Notes: generated from the letters alone by a model not told the origin. Positions 1 through 7,358 are shown, counted from the first letter of the stretch. The stretch is 15,583 bases of DNA from an uncultured Methylobacter sp. (GCA_903831545.1 CAIKYI010000522.1:1-15583), one strand, 5' to 3'. Numbers and translations: made by a program.

Positions 1-57
1 CAGGGAACGGAGTATTTACGACAGTCCGGAAACTTGCTGGTCAAAAAAGCCCGCTAG
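1..57 (+). pseudogene. 5' in-frame part of the TPR-sulfotransferase, cut off by TAG at 55-57
   Basis: The frame of the downstream sulfotransferase is open from the window edge to a TAG at 55-57. The 18 residues before the TAG and the residues after it align without a gap to residues 95-128 of the paralog at 1595-3241. Shared positions include G, Y, L, Q, LL and A before the stop, and R, L, A, L and the QLxY block after it. Open sequence with paralog-like residues on both sides of the stop suggests that one longer gene carries a nonsense codon, its beginning lying outside the window. Alternatively, the downstream part is expressed alone from a non-ATG start. Confidence 0.55.
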
Positions 58-78
58 AGCCGCTATTCACAGCTTGCT

Positions 79-1374
79 TTGGATTTGGTTGATCAATTGC
101 ATTACTGTAGTGATTATTTGGGTGCGCTTGAGGTTTGCAAACAGGCGGTGCAGCTAAATCCGGCTCTTGTTCGCGGCTTTCAGTTACTTGCTTTAAGTCA
201 TTCGCGACTGAATCAAAAAAAACCTGCCTTGGCCGCCGGGCGAAAGGCTTTGAGTTTGGCTCCGAACAGCGCCGTGCTTACCATTTTACTGGCAACGCTG
301 GAAGCTGCCGACGGTCTTGCAGAAGAGGCTAAACATCGCTTGCAAAAAGTTCTGACTTATTCATTAATGACCCTTGAAGAACAATTCAGGGCGCATAAAG
401 AATTGGCGCGCATTCTCGATAAACTTGGCGAGTATGATCAAGTATTTAGCCATTTGCACAAATCAGCTGAACTGTCACTCCGGTTACCGGAAGTAATGCG
501 TCAGGATTTGAATTTGGTTCCGCAGATGCTGAAAACCAATAAAGCAGAGTTCGACCATGAGTTACTCGCGCGTTGGGCGGGCACCGAGTTTCCGGCAGAA
601 CAACCTGCGCCGGTATTTTTGTTAGGCTTTATGCGCACAGGTACAACCTTGACCCAGGAAGTAATGGGCGCACACCCCAGGGTTTTTGTCGCTGATGAAA
701 CCGATTTGATTGTGTCTGTAGTTCAGGAATTAAATAAGATCTCGCATTACCGGGGCAGCGTGCCTGAGCAACTTAGGTCGCTGGATTTGGCTGGCGTGCT
801 TTATTTGCGCGATTTCTACTGGAACAGAGCAAGAGCGCTATTTGGCGACAAAATCGGACAGCGCCTGCTGCTGGATAAAACGACAATGAATAGCATTGAT
901 CTGGGTTTGATCAATTGTCTGTTTCCTGATGCCAAGCTGGTATTTTTAGTACGAGATCCACGCGACGTCTGCCTGAGTTGTATGATGCAAACCATGATTC
1001 CTACGCCATCAACAATACATTTACTAAGCTGGCAAGGCACTGCAAAGTTTTATGCCCAGGTCATGGATTGGTGGATGACTATTAAACCCCAATTGACACT
1101 TGATTTTGTCGAGTTTCGCTATGAAGATGCCGTGTTTGAATTTGAGCCTGCTTTTCGTAAAGTCTTTGCCTTGCTGGATTTGGAGTGGGTGCCTGAGGTT
1201 GCCGATTTCCATACAAAAGTTGCAGGCAAATACATCGCCAGTCCCAGTTTTAACCAGGTAGCGCAACCGCTGTATTCTTCATCAGTTGGACGCTGGCGAG
1301 CCTATGAAAAGGAATATGCCCAAATTTCAACTTACCTGCAACCCTATATTGCTGCTTATGGGTATGAGGTCTAA
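79..1374 (+). CDS. TPR-containing sulfotransferase (Sulfotransfer_3-like), probably 5'-disrupted
   Basis: This is a predicted PAPS-dependent sulfotransferase with TPR-like helices at its N-terminus (about residues 5-135). The 5'-phosphosulfate loop is visible at 182-190 (LGFMRTGTT). The 3'-phosphate motif is at 291-301 (VRDPRDVCLSC). The family moves sulfate from PAPS to a protein, glycan or lipid; the acceptor cannot be read from the sequence. It is a clear paralog of the next sulfotransferase (1595-3241), sharing FxxGFxRxGTTLTxxVxGAHP, the RDPRD block and the tail QPxYSSxVxRWxxYEKxxxxI. The start is doubtful: position 79 is a TTG with no Shine-Dalgarno sequence, the first in-frame ATG comes only at about codon 97, and an in-frame TAG at 55-57 interrupts sequence homologous to the paralog. 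It may therefore be a pseudogene or a shortened product. Confidence 0.8.
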   Translation: MDLVDQLHYCSDYLGALEVCKQAVQLNPALVRGFQLLALSHSRLNQKKPALAAGRKALSLAPNSAVLTILLATLEAADGLAEEAKHRLQKVLTYSLMTLEEQFRAHKELARILDKLGEYDQVFSHLHKSAELSLRLPEVMRQDLNLVPQMLKTNKAEFDHELLARWAGTEFPAEQPAPVFLLGFMRTGTTLTQEVMGAHPRVFVADETDLIVSVVQELNKISHYRGSVPEQLRSLDLAGVLYLRDFYWNRARALFGDKIGQRLLLDKTTMNSIDLGLINCLFPDAKLVFLVRDPRDVCLSCMMQTMIPTPSTIHLLSWQGTAKFYAQVMDWWMTIKPQLTLDFVEFRYEDAVFEFEPAFRKVFALLDLEWVPEVADFHTKVAGKYIASPSFNQVAQPLYSSSVGRWRAYEKEYAQISTYLQPYIAAYGYEV

Positions 1375-1427
1375 TAGTTTTTTTATCAGCTATTTACGAA
1401 TATTTTAAAGCTATATTTAAATAACCG

Positions 1428-1598
1428 ATGAAAAACTTAAATAAACCCGGGCTCTTTATGGTTCCTGTCTTAAAATGGGGCACGGTTACCTTTACGGATT
1501 ACAAAAGCAATATTGGCTACACCGATCTGCAAAACCTGTTGGGTAGTTCTTATAATCTGATTGAGGTAGATTGGACTGACCGTGGACAAAATACATGA
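1428..1598 (+). CDS. small hypothetical protein (56 aa) overlapping the downstream sulfotransferase start
   Basis: An ATG at 1428 opens a 56-codon frame rich in aromatic and beta-type residues (for example KWGTVTFTDY and LIEVDWTDRG). It ends with TGA at 1596-1598, overlapping the ATG of the sulfotransferase at 1595 as ATGA, a typical translational-coupling arrangement. No strong ribosome-binding site precedes 1428. The internal ATG at 1458, about seven bases after a GGG, could be the true start, giving 46 residues. I do not recognise the family. The compact overlap and non-random composition argue for a real gene; the alternative is a remnant of a longer protein. Confidence 0.5.
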   Translation: MKNLNKPGLFMVPVLKWGTVTFTDYKSNIGYTDLQNLLGSSYNLIEVDWTDRGQNT

Positions 1599-3241
1599 CC
1601 CAAACTGCTACCAACAAAATCCGCCGCAATGAGCCCTGCCCTTGCGGCAGCAGAAAAAAATATAAAACGTGCTGTGCCAACGCAACCGATCAACAGGGTA
1701 TTTCCCCTATTACCGACATTGCAACTTTGAATCAGTTTGCCCAGCAGGCTATTGCCAGCTCCGATTTTGTCCAGGCCGAGTCCTGGTTTAGAGAGTTACA
1801 TAAAGCCAAACCAGCCGATGCTTATTTTTTAGCCAGCCTTGGTCAGGCACTTTGTTGGCAAAGACGCCTTAAAGAAGGTATCGCTTATTTACTGCAAGCA
1901 GCAAAACTACTGGAACGGCAAGCCCTTAAAACCCGTGATCCCAGTTTGGCTCAGGAATTATCCGCCCAGTTGCTATATTGGGGAGAAGCAAAAGCCGCCG
2001 AGCGACTGGCTCGACTGGCGTTGACTTTGGCCCCTGAATCCCCATCTGCCTTGAATAATATGGTGCTGTGCCTTACCCGGGTTAACAATAATGCCGAGGC
2101 ACTGCCGCTGGCACAGCAGGTTTGCAAGTTGTTGCCAGACCATCCTGGCTGTCACGTTTTGCTGGCGTTGATTGAAGACAAGACCGGCCAAACCGACGCG
2201 GCTTTACAACGCTTACAGCAAGTCATTGCCCGCAACGTTGATGTCGAACAAACGGCACGGGCCAATCTGGAATTGGGGGTTATTCTCGACAAACAGGGCC
2301 GCTATGAGGAAGCTTTTACCGCTTTAACCACATCTGCAGCCAGCAATTATGCGGCATTGAAGCAACACCCCGCTGAACGTGAGTATTTGTTTGATACCCT
2401 GGCCCGCAGCAGCGAAAATTTTACCCGTCAACTTTTGCAACGCTGGTCTGTGGCTGAGTTAAGTAATGATGGCTTGCCGGTGCCGGCATTTTTGATGGGC
2501 TTTTTGCGGTCAGGTACTACCTTGACCGAACAAGTATTGGGTGCTCATCCGCAAATTATAGCCACTGACGAAAGCAGTATTGTTCATGAGTTAACCCAGG
2601 AGTTGCAAAAGCTTGGCGGTAATGATCACGCAACAGCTTTACAGTCGATAACAGTGCCAGAGATAAAGCTGCTGAGGCAGTTTTACTGGCGACGACTGCG
2701 TGAAGAATATGGTTCGCAAGTAATGCACAAACAGGTGGTTGACAAGAATGCGCTAAACACCATGGATGTGGGTGTCATCAGTGTGATTTTTCCGGAAGCC
2801 AAAATTTTGTTTGCCTTACGCGATCCACGCGATATTTGCGTCAGTTGTTTTATGCAGGCTTTTAGCCCAGCACCTGCGACGGTTAATTTACTGTCATGGG
2901 AAGGCATAGCCAGGCAATATGCGGCGGTGATGGGTTATTGGTTGCTGTTACGAGGTAATATTCAACCGGCTTATTTAGAATTGCGCTACGAAGATACGGT
3001 TGCTGATTTTGAAACCACTTATCGGCGGGTTTTTGAGTTTTTGGACTTGCCCTGGCATCCAGGTGTCGAGCAATTTCATGAGCGGACCAAAGGGCGTTAT
3101 ATTTCAACCCCCAGTTTTGCAGCCGTTTCGCAACCTGTTTACAGCAGCGCAGTGGCGCGTTGGAAACATTACGAAAAGCAGTTTGAGCCGATTATTTCAG
3201 AGTTGGAACCGTTTATTAAAGCCTTTAGTTATTCGGCATAA
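1595..3241 (+). CDS. SEC-C / TPR / sulfotransferase multidomain protein
   Basis: This 548-residue protein has three parts. The N-terminal SEC-C zinc motif is at 14-27 (PCPCGSRKKYKTCC, four cysteines). TPR-like helical pairs occupy about 45-250. The sulfotransferase domain covers about 295-548, with the PAPS loop MGFLRSGTT at 301-309 and the 3'-phosphate motif ALRDPRDICVSC at 407-418. The predicted reaction is sulfate transfer from PAPS; the acceptor is unknown, and TPR plus SEC-C suggest protein contact. The ATG at 1595 overlaps the stop of a 56-codon ORF, so the two are probably co-translated. No signal peptide is present, so it should act in the cytoplasm. It is a paralog of the preceding gene and keeps the region that the TAG disrupts there. 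A cysC gene about 9 kb away could provide PAPS. Confidence 0.9.
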   Translation: MTQTATNKIRRNEPCPCGSRKKYKTCCANATDQQGISPITDIATLNQFAQQAIASSDFVQAESWFRELHKAKPADAYFLASLGQALCWQRRLKEGIAYLLQAAKLLERQALKTRDPSLAQELSAQLLYWGEAKAAERLARLALTLAPESPSALNNMVLCLTRVNNNAEALPLAQQVCKLLPDHPGCHVLLALIEDKTGQTDAALQRLQQVIARNVDVEQTARANLELGVILDKQGRYEEAFTALTTSAASNYAALKQHPAEREYLFDTLARSSENFTRQLLQRWSVAELSNDGLPVPAFLMGFLRSGTTLTEQVLGAHPQIIATDESSIVHELTQELQKLGGNDHATALQSITVPEIKLLRQFYWRRLREEYGSQVMHKQVVDKNALNTMDVGVISVIFPEAKILFALRDPRDICVSCFMQAFSPAPATVNLLSWEGIARQYAAVMGYWLLLRGNIQPAYLELRYEDTVADFETTYRRVFEFLDLPWHPGVEQFHERTKGRYISTPSFAAVSQPVYSSAVARWKHYEKQFEPIISELEPFIKAFSYSA

Positions 3242-3305
3242 AGCTTGGCAAAATAAAGTGCATTATGGCTATGGCATACTGCAACCCGGCGCGTTTTTAC
3301 TGCAT

Positions 3306-3332
3306 TCCAACGTAGCGCGTGGGAACGAGATA
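3306..3332. repeat. REP-like imperfect palindrome
   Basis: The intergenic stretch between two convergent genes contains an imperfect inverted repeat (TTCCAACG followed by CGTGGGAACG). It resembles the dispersed CGTTCCCACGC-type repeats common between genes in gammaproteobacteria. Only one copy is seen here, so the repeat assignment is an inference. The position between convergent genes would also fit a weak terminator, though no T-run follows. Confidence 0.3.
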
Positions 3333-3389
3333 AAAGCTGTTTTAATCCGAGCTTAATGGCAATAACCTAACACTTTGGCGCAGTAATGC

Positions 3390-3812
3390 TTAATACGTCA
3401 TTTGAAAACCATGCTGGGTATCTGATAAATGCTCGCTAAGATCGTGATTCTCTTGATCGAACTTTATACCATATTGATAAGGTAAGGTATTTGTTCGATA
3501 AGCGATACTGGCCGGCATCTTAAACGTTATATTTGAATAAAACCTGATATTTAATATAATTTTCTGGCGAGTGGAAATATCATGGCTGCTGCTAAAGGAC
3601 AAGCCATTGCGATTAATGTCGTTTAAGATTACAAAATCAATGAACTGCTCTTTACCGTAGCTAAGGGGAGTAATCTCGCAAAGTGCTACGGAAATATCGG
3701 CTCTTACATAACGAGTGATCAGGCGTTCATTTTTAATTGGTGTAAATAATTGATTTTCATCATATAATTCTTGGTTTATGTTATGATTTAGTGATACTTG
3801 AATGTTAGGCAC
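3390..3812 (-). CDS. PilZ-domain protein, putative c-di-GMP receptor
   Basis: This 140-residue protein matches the PilZ layout. An arginine-rich RxxxR element lies at 30-37 (RLITRYVR), followed by beta strands and a second element at 65-70 (DINRNG). The latter fits (D/N)xSxxG except that Asn replaces Ser. A closing strand runs YQYGIKFDQ at 112-120. In characterised PilZ proteins these two elements hold a c-di-GMP dimer; the Ser-to-Asn change may alter affinity. The GTG start is supported by AAGGA about seven bases upstream on the minus strand. There is no signal peptide, so the protein is cytoplasmic. It lies about 2 kb from GEMM-like leaders that may sense the same nucleotide. It is convergent with the sulfotransferase and downstream of a 12-bp-arm hairpin. 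Confidence 0.75.
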   Translation of the reverse strand: MPNIQVSLNHNINQELYDENQLFTPIKNERLITRYVRADISVALCEITPLSYGKEQFIDFVILNDINRNGLSFSSSHDISTRQKIILNIRFYSNITFKMPASIAYRTNTLPYQYGIKFDQENHDLSEHLSDTQHGFQMTY

Positions 3813-4140
3813 TTCTATATCCTTAAAATTAATTATAATTATAAATTCTTAACTGCTATAGGTTTTCAATCGTTCTTGGTTAGAGATTGCTATATATTTG
3901 TAATTCAGGCTTAAGAGTGTTTGAAAGTAGTGATGAATCCATTTCAATTATATTTTAACAAATTGACTAATATTGAAATATAGAAGTTCAAACCAAGGTT
4001 TGAACTTCATTACTGATTATTCTGGTAGCCTCCTAACTCAGTTATTTAGTGGCAAATTAGCTTGCTGTTGTATCCGGCATTGCTATTAAGTCTGCGAACT
4101 AATTTCAAGTCAAAAACTTCCGAATCAAATAGTAAACACT
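3813..4140. other. AT-rich intergenic region
   Basis: This 328-base stretch separates two minus-strand genes. It holds the strong hairpin at 3983-4008 and AT-rich sequence suited to the promoter of the PilZ gene. I see no open frame of note, no sigma-54 site and no copy of the structured leader found further on. Confidence 0.5.
3983..4008 (-). terminator. 12-bp-arm hairpin, possible terminator
   Basis: GAAGTTCAAACC and GGTTTGAACTTC form a perfect inverted repeat around a central AA. On the minus strand it lies downstream of the 4141-4596 gene and is followed by TATATTTC, a weak T-rich tail. It could terminate that gene. Its near-perfect dyad symmetry would equally suit a regulator-binding site for the PilZ gene. 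Confidence 0.45.
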
Positions 4141-4596
4141 TTAATTTCTCTCGTCCTCGTTTGGAAATAAAGGAGCAGGAGTTGGAGAAAGTAACGGCGA
4201 ATAACGTGTACCGCTAGACGTTCCTTGAACCCCAAAGTTATTTTCAAATTTCCCAATGTAGGAATTTTTATCTGGCGTAAACTGAATGTCAAAGTTTGAT
4301 TCGACCGGACCAAAGTTCATGCTCATAACCGCTGAACAATTGGTGTTAATAGTCGCCGTGCCATTAACCGGGCCATTATAGTTGGCATCGCCACTTACAG
4401 TGGGGTCAAATGCGCAGTGGCCGGTTAACAGACCTTTGTTTATATTGATTTCGCATTTTCCGGTATGAAAATGGTGATTAATGGCGGCCTGGTAGGTTAC
4501 ATAATTACCATTTAAATCGGAAGCTTTACAGCCTGCAGCCGCATTGGCCTGACTGGATATTAAAAGTGTGGTGGCAATAAATAATAGTTTTTTCAT
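4141..4596 (-). CDS. small secreted protein with four cysteines, unknown function
   Basis: The 151-residue product begins with a classic signal peptide (MKKLLFIATTLLISSQANA, likely cut near residue 19 or 20). The mature part is rich in Asn, Gly and Thr, looks beta-stranded, and has four cysteines (C23, C48, C61, C87) that could make two disulfides in the periplasm. The C-terminus is proline-rich and has no CTERM sorting helix, unlike its neighbours. I do not recognise the family. The ribosome-binding site is weak. It lies about 115 bases downstream of a CTERM-protein gene on the same strand, with a hairpin between them, so it may be partly co-transcribed. Confidence 0.65.
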   Translation of the reverse strand: MKKLLFIATTLLISSQANAAAGCKASDLNGNYVTYQAAINHHFHTGKCEININKGLLTGHCAFDPTVSGDANYNGPVNGTATINTNCSAVMSMNFGPVESNFDIQFTPDKNSYIGKFENNFGVQGTSSGTRYSPLLSPTPAPLFPNEDERN

Positions 4597-4636
4597 GATG
4601 AATGAATTTTCAAGTGTGTAAATAGATTTTAAAAGA

Positions 4637-4662
4637 CCCTGCCAAAGTCCGTTCCGGTAGGG
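4637..4662 (-). terminator. candidate rho-independent terminator of the 4712-5704 gene
   Basis: On the minus strand CCCTACC and GGCAGGG pair with one A-C mismatch around a 12-base loop. TCTTTT follows immediately. The hairpin sits between the stop of the upstream gene and the start of the small secreted protein, which fits a leaky terminator. Confidence 0.45.
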
Positions 4663-4711
4663 GGTTTAGGATTGTTTTGCCAAAGCGAAATAATCTTTCA
4701 GCTCAAAATTG

Positions 4712-5704
4712 TTAAGCGACTTTTTTGTTGCGACACAAACCCATAAAGCCGGCGATGGCAGAACCGAATAACCAGACTGCGCCAGGGACGGGGACGGGGG
4801 CAACGCCAGCTTGGCTAATATTTAATTGATAACCGTCAAGAGTAGCGCCCCAATTGCCATTTTTGTAGCCACCCAAGAATATTTGGTATATTTGGCCTGC
4901 ATTAGCGTTGAAACTGATGGTGTTCAGATTACTTGGGCTTGCACCACCGATACTATAAGCAACAATATTGGCAGTGCTAAGTCCTGTTCCGGCAAGTGCT
5001 GCAGCAACAGGAATGGGGTTGGAGTTACTGGTGATACCTCCAGTGTTATTGTTGGTATTCCAAGATCCATGATGGTTATAGCCTGTAGCAGCATCCATGC
5101 CGCTAAAAATGGTAAAGCCGAAATTGGTGCCTGTTTGTACTATACCTGAAGCGCTTAGTGTGACTAATCCAGTGGTGTCTGATTTGAATAAGCCAGTATC
5201 CAAATCATGTCGCCATCCTGCAGATGCTGTTTGCGATGCTAATGTTGCTCCTGAGTTGTCACTCCAAGCGCCTTTTGCTGTGTCGATGTCCGCATAGGTT
5301 CCATATCTATTAAAAGCATCAAAGGTAGAAATGGTACCGATGCCGCCAATACCGCCAGTGATATTAACACCCCAGTTCATATGGGCACCAATATAACCAA
5401 ATGGTGTAGCCGTAGCGCTACCGGTACCGGCCCATTTTTGACTAGCGATGTCTCCTACGGTACTGGAGGAGTTAGCATCGGCACCATTTGTCCACCCATC
5501 AGTTGCGCCGTAATAGTTGCTATTCCAGACTCCACCTAGGGTAGGGTCAATACTAGCACCGCTTATGTCAGTGCTATTACCGGTACTAAGGTTATACATA
5601 GTTGTTACAGCTGCCGAAGCGGTAGAAACAGAACCGGCTGTTAACGCCGCGCCTGCCAGTGCAAAAGCTACTGCTTTGGCTAATTTGGTTTTTGTTAAAG
5701 ACAT
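4712..5704 (-). CDS. VPLPA/PEP-CTERM-type exported protein (Trp/His-motif family, paralog 1)
   Basis: This 330-residue exported protein has a signal peptide (cut near ASA, about residue 31) and a C-terminal sorting signal. The sorting signal consists of APVPVPGAVWLFGS from 302, a short hydrophobic helix and a basic tail (RNKK). Such tails are recognised by exosortase-type systems, which place proteins at the cell surface or in exopolysaccharide. It is paralogous to the divergent gene at 6372-7286. The two share TKLAKAV at the start, a HxNW element (108-111), RYGT, GAWSDN (146-150), GWRH (163-166), HHGSWN (211-216) and a Trp near 285. The ATG has a good AAAGGA ribosome-binding site. A sigma-54 promoter and a GEMM-like leader precede it. 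Biochemical function is unknown; conserved Trp and His suggest ligand or metal binding, which is inference. Confidence 0.85.
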   Translation of the reverse strand: MSLTKTKLAKAVAFALAGAALTAGSVSTASAAVTTMYNLSTGNSTDISGASIDPTLGGVWNSNYYGATDGWTNGADANSSSTVGDIASQKWAGTGSATATPFGYIGAHMNWGVNITGGIGGIGTISTFDAFNRYGTYADIDTAKGAWSDNSGATLASQTASAGWRHDLDTGLFKSDTTGLVTLSASGIVQTGTNFGFTIFSGMDAATGYNHHGSWNTNNNTGGITSNSNPIPVAAALAGTGLSTANIVAYSIGGASPSNLNTISFNANAGQIYQIFLGGYKNGNWGATLDGYQLNISQAGVAPVPVPGAVWLFGSAIAGFMGLCRNKKVA

Positions 5705-5736
5705 TAAAAATTCCTTTAAATAATAATTAATGCTGG

Positions 5737-5815
5737 GGTGATGCGACCATCTCGGTGAGATCTCGTATTTTCCGTGCCCGCCTCACAACGGGGTTAGCTT
5801 TTTCCTAGCGGCTGT
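5737..5815 (-). promoter_or_regulatory. structured 5' leader, divergent GEMM/c-di-GMP-I-like riboswitch candidate
   Basis: Read on the minus strand, this leader has the same hairpin as the two copies at 6185-6270 and 7704-7788: CCCG, a short helix, a GTGA (GNRA) tetraloop, then GGCGGG and a CGGAAA element. The next helix (ATCTC with GAGAT) matches the others with a compensatory T-A to C-G change. It lacks the GCCACGG and GCCGGGTTGCC elements of the other copies, so it may be a decayed or altered-specificity version. The region lies about 32 bases upstream of the start codon and about 30 bases into the transcript predicted from the sigma-54 promoter. Confidence 0.45.
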
Positions 5816-5855
5816 TATGCAAAATTGGTAATTACTTGAATTACATTAAGATAAA

Positions 5856-5871
5856 AGCAATTTAGATGCCA
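5856..5871 (-). promoter_or_regulatory. sigma-54 (-24/-12) promoter of the 4712-5704 gene
   Basis: The minus strand reads TGGCATCTAAATTGCT, a match to TGGCA-N6-TTGCW with GG and GC exactly 12 positions apart. Transcription would start near 5845, giving a leader of about 140 bases that includes the structured element. Sigma-54 promoters need an AAA+ activator bound upstream. Confidence 0.75.
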
Positions 5872-6089
5872 ACACTCTGTGGGCATCAATTTAAAAAGGA
5901 TTTATGTTGATTTTGGGTATGAGCTTTTATATTGAGTGTGTGATATGACCTATTTTTTGGAATTATCAGGTTAAATAACATAGTTTTTTTATTTTTCCTG
6001 AAAATAATAAGCTAATTGATGCAGGTTTAATCGAAATATAATATTTATCCTATTGAATTAATTAATAATTATTTTTTATTTTTAAATTA
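5872..6089. promoter_or_regulatory. shared upstream activating region between divergent sigma-54 promoters
   Basis: About 218 very AT-rich bases separate the two outward-facing sigma-54 promoters. This is the expected place for enhancer-binding sites of one AAA+ activator serving both genes. A weak ACACTC/GAGTGT inverted pair (5872-5877 and about 5934-5939) is visible, but I cannot define a convincing operator. Confidence 0.35.
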
Positions 6090-6105
6090 TGGCATTAAAT
6101 TTGCT
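6090..6105 (+). promoter_or_regulatory. sigma-54 (-24/-12) promoter of the 6372-7286 gene
   Basis: The sequence TGGCATTAAATTTGCT carries the full -24 TGGCA and -12 TTGCT elements at correct spacing. It is nearly the same as the divergent promoter at 5856-5871. Transcription should begin near 6115, giving a leader of about 255 bases that contains the GEMM-like element. Confidence 0.78.
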
Positions 6106-6184
6106 TTATAGATTGCAGGCAGGTTTCAAACAGGCAGCCTCCTCGTTTGAGCTCAGGGATGAGTAACCCGCCATGGATTGTCGT

Positions 6185-6270
6185 AGAGTTCAACGCTCTT
6201 AAGCCACCCCCGTCGTGAGGCGGACTCGGAAAGCCACGGATCTTGTGTTTGACAAGATGGCCGGGTTGCC
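6185..6270 (+). promoter_or_regulatory. GEMM-I/c-di-GMP-I-like riboswitch candidate
   Basis: In order, this leader shows a small AGAG/CTCT hairpin, AAGCCACC, and a hairpin closed by CCG/CGG with a GTGA (GNRA) tetraloop. CGGAAAGCCACGG follows, then a helix ATCTTG/CAAGAT, and it ends GGCCGGGTTGCC. The order of GNRA hairpin, (C/G)AAAGCC, second helix and GCCGGGTTGCC matches the known c-di-GMP-I (GEMM-I) fold. The 5' strand differs from the usual CAGGGCAAACC, so the ligand is uncertain (c-di-GMP, a related dinucleotide or another). A T6 run at 6279-6284 could be part of an expression platform. It precedes a CTERM exported-protein gene by about 100 bases and is almost identical in its core to the copy at 7704-7788. 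Confidence 0.62.
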
Positions 6271-6371
6271 TTCTTCGTTTTTTGGCGTGGGAGGGCTCAG
6301 TGATTTACTGGTAACTTAAAGATTGTTATCAGCAGACGCTGAATGATTTTAAAAATAACGAGATATTAAGC

Positions 6372-7286
6372 ATGAACAAAACAAAATTAGCCAAAGCAGT
6401 TTCCATGATAATTGCGGGGGCCGCGCTGACTGCGGGAGCTTCTAGTGCTTTTGCTTCCACTACTATGTACAACACTTTTACAACGGCTGCAGCTAGTGAT
6501 ACTGATGGCTGGACGCGTACCTATGATAGCACTGGCGCAACCGCAGGTACCGGTCCTGCAAGTCAGGGTAACAAAGGCACTATTGTGCCTTGGCTGGGCA
6601 CTTCAGGTGGAGCTTTACCACTTAACTATACCGGCTCATCACATTTGAACTGGGCGGTACAATTGGGCAGCACAGGGGACTCGGCCACTATTTCTGCAGC
6701 TGATTCTTTGTCGCGTTACGGCACGGCTGCCGAAATCGACACCGGCGGTGGAGCCTGGAATGACAACGGCTTAAATGCATCCGGTGTTGCTACTGCAACG
6801 GGTCCTACCGGTTGGAAACATCAAACCGATATCGGTATTATTCAATCAGATGTTGCTCAATACATTACTTTAAATCTTTCAACTATAAGTAATACCTTCA
6901 GTCGTTTTGGTGTGACAGTATTTGATGGCGTTGACACCAATACCGGAAATTATAGTCATCATGGTGCTTGGAATGCTCCAGGCGCAGCAACACCCGCACT
7001 ATTTACAAAAAACAACCCATTTGGAACAACCGGACTTACCAATATTGGTTATTCTGATAATGTTGATGCTGTTAATGGTTATAGCTTTTTGGCTGAAGCC
7101 GGTAAACAGTATTCAATTTATTTGGGTGGTGTAGGTTTTTCCAGATGGAATACCGGTGTTGATGGTTACGCTTTAAATATTTCAACTTCTGCTACTGCCC
7201 CCGTCCCTGTTCCAGGTGCAGTCTGGTTGTTCGGTTCTGCCATGGCGGGTTTTGCTGGCATGCGTCGCCGTAAATTAGCGGCATAA
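6372..7286 (+). CDS. VPLPA/PEP-CTERM-type exported protein (Trp/His-motif family, paralog 2)
   Basis: The 304-residue protein has a signal peptide (cut near AFA, residue 28). It ends with APVPVPGAVWLFGS (276-289), a hydrophobic helix and RRRK, the layout of exosortase-sorted proteins. Shared family motifs are HLNW (91-94), RYGT (115-118), GAWNDN (127-132), GWKH (147-150), HHGAWN (196-201), LGG and a Trp at 259, and DGYxLNIS near the end. It has no cysteine. A full sigma-54 promoter, a GEMM-like leader and a clear terminator make it a single-gene unit. The ribosome-binding site is weak. The role is unknown; the paralog at 4712-5704 faces the other way with a mirrored control region, indicating duplication by inversion or strong selection for co-regulation. 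Confidence 0.85.
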   Translation: MNKTKLAKAVSMIIAGAALTAGASSAFASTTMYNTFTTAAASDTDGWTRTYDSTGATAGTGPASQGNKGTIVPWLGTSGGALPLNYTGSSHLNWAVQLGSTGDSATISAADSLSRYGTAAEIDTGGGAWNDNGLNASGVATATGPTGWKHQTDIGIIQSDVAQYITLNLSTISNTFSRFGVTVFDGVDTNTGNYSHHGAWNAPGAATPALFTKNNPFGTTGLTNIGYSDNVDAVNGYSFLAEAGKQYSIYLGGVGFSRWNTGVDGYALNISTSATAPVPVPGAVWLFGSAMAGFAGMRRRKLAA

Positions 7287-7324
7287 CAACTCTAGGGTGC
7301 TGATGGAATCAATTTAACAATAAT

Positions 7325-7358
7325 CCGGTACTTTTATGGAGTGAGGTGCCGGTTTTTT
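7325..7358 (+). terminator. rho-independent terminator of the 6372-7286 gene
   Basis: CCGGTAC and GTGCCGG form a 7-bp stem (one T-G pair) with a 14-base loop, followed by six Ts. It lies about 40 bases after the stop codon. Confidence 0.8.

Noticed and set aside
5941..5956. 13-base match ATATGACCTATTT shared with the palindrome near 14679
   Set aside because: A 13-mer match is expected by chance in AT-rich sequence of this size, and the second arm of the palindrome is absent here.
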